A stretch of DNA of 6,112 nucleotides from DASTSN01 sp035760665 (GTDB lineage: Bacteria; Bacteroidota; Bacteroidia; Chitinophagales; Chitinophagaceae), in the NCBI GenBank assembly GCA_035760665.1, contig DASTSN010000027.1, positions 1 to 6,112 of the forward strand, written 5' to 3'. The notes under the pieces were generated by a model, which was not told the origin of the DNA, ran no database searches, and saw only the letters and a list, made by a program, of their open reading frames with translations. This document shows, piece by piece, positions 5,584 through 6,112 of this stretch (positions are counted from its first letter, which is position 1; each line of letters starts with the position of its first letter). Both the position numbers and the translations under genes were made by a program.

Positions 5584-6112
5584 TTATTCTTTCTTTTTGG
5601 CGATGCACATCCAATCCCAGGGATAGGGGGCTTGCAGCCATTTGGGAGGTTTGGTAAATTCTGTTTTCCAGCTGTACTCAACTTTACTGATGGACTGAAT
5701 TGCGAATCCTTCCATCGTCAGCAACAATTCCAGTTCGGCCTGCAGGTAATGCTTGGTGGGCACTGCATCAATTTCCACATTGCCCTGTTTCAGGTTTCTC
5801 AGTTTTCGAATGGCAGTGCGGGGCGAGGTATCGGTGCTGGATTTATCCTTGTCAATCTTCCAGCGATCGCGGATCATGCCCGTATACATTGCCGATTCCA
5901 GTGAAGGCACCACCAGGATCAGGTCGCCAGCATTATGCAGGCAAAGCGACAGCGACTGAAAAAAGTTGATGCGTTTGTTCAGCGAATCAGTAAGGATGGC
6001 ATTAATGCAAATCGCAAAATCGCAGGGTGTGACAGTGAGGTTATTGGCCGACATATCCATGCGCACATATTCTATATTGCTAAATGCAGTACAACTTTCC
6101 CGTGCAATGTCC
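5584..6112 (-). CDS. Class I SAM-dependent methyltransferase, C-terminal part (runs off right edge)
   Basis: The visible 175 residues are the C-terminal part of a Rossmann-fold methyltransferase. The frame is open to the window edge, beginning DIARESCTAF-SNIEYVRMDMS, which resembles the region after SAM motif I. CDFAICINAILTDS matches the motif II strand (the fD.a.c.nal pattern) and AGDLILVVPSLES matches motif III. A conserved-looking tail, PPKWLQAPYPWDWMCIAKKKE, closes the protein. The GTG at 6066 and the ATGs just after it lie inside the fold, so the true start and the GxGxG SAM loop are outside the window. The substrate cannot be assigned; the PYPWDW ending recalls uncharacterised Bacteroidota methyltransferases. 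The stop is 102 bases before the transglutaminase-like gene on the same strand, so an operon is possible but not shown. Confidence 0.8.
   Translation of the reverse strand, partial: DIARESCTAFSNIEYVRMDMSANNLTVTPCDFAICINAILTDSLNKRINFFQSLSLCLHNAGDLILVVPSLESAMYTGMIRDRWKIDKDKSSTDTSPRTAIRKLRNLKQGNVEIDAVPTKHYLQAELELLLTMEGFAIQSISKVEYSWKTEFTKPPKWLQAPYPWDWMCIAKKKE

Noticed and set aside
6064..6066. GTG as the start of the edge methyltransferase
   Set aside because: The frame stays open to the window edge with sequence that fits the Rossmann fold upstream of this codon, so the gene is truncated by the window and not started here.

Overview
The window looks like ordinary chromosome from a Bacteroidota bacterium, most likely Chitinophagaceae-like (Chitinophaga/Niastella group). 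This rests on moderate GC by eye, the absence of Shine-Dalgarno sequences before most starts, a TAnnTTTG-type -7 element before one gene, and Bacteroidota-style versions of several proteins. The family placement is inference, since no rRNA or other marker gene is present. I see no tRNA, rRNA, CRISPR array, transposase or phage gene.

Layout from left to right. Bases 1-385 hold no credible gene but carry two copies of an intergenic repeat, 95% identical over an 87-base core. Each copy contains two perfect inverted repeats. A minus-strand pair follows: a CmoA homologue (1110-1835, carboxy-SAM synthase family) and, 16 bases downstream of its stop, a membrane protein of the isoprenylcysteine/phospholipid methyltransferase type (386-1093). 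A 140-base divergent intergenic region then separates cmoA from a large plus-strand gene (1976-4090) for a membrane-anchored phosphoglycerol/phosphoethanolamine-type transferase of the LTA synthase family. That gene ends tail to tail, only 8 bases from the end of a minus-strand dps gene (4099-4569). Upstream of dps on the same strand are a HEAT-like plus SirB1-type transglutaminase-like protein (4615-5481) and the C-terminal part of a class I SAM-dependent methyltransferase that runs off the right edge (5584-6112).

How the genes relate. Three of the six genes are SAM-linked (CmoA, the ICMT-like protein and the edge methyltransferase), but only the first two look co-transcribed. The LTA synthase-like protein probably modifies an envelope glycan or lipid. 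Dps stores iron and protects DNA. No single pathway ties the window together, and I do not find a convincing new multi-gene system. The points most worth a second look are the dual-hairpin repeat, the CmoA homologue next to a membrane methyltransferase with no CmoB visible, and the transglutaminase-like protein that appears to have lost its catalytic residues.
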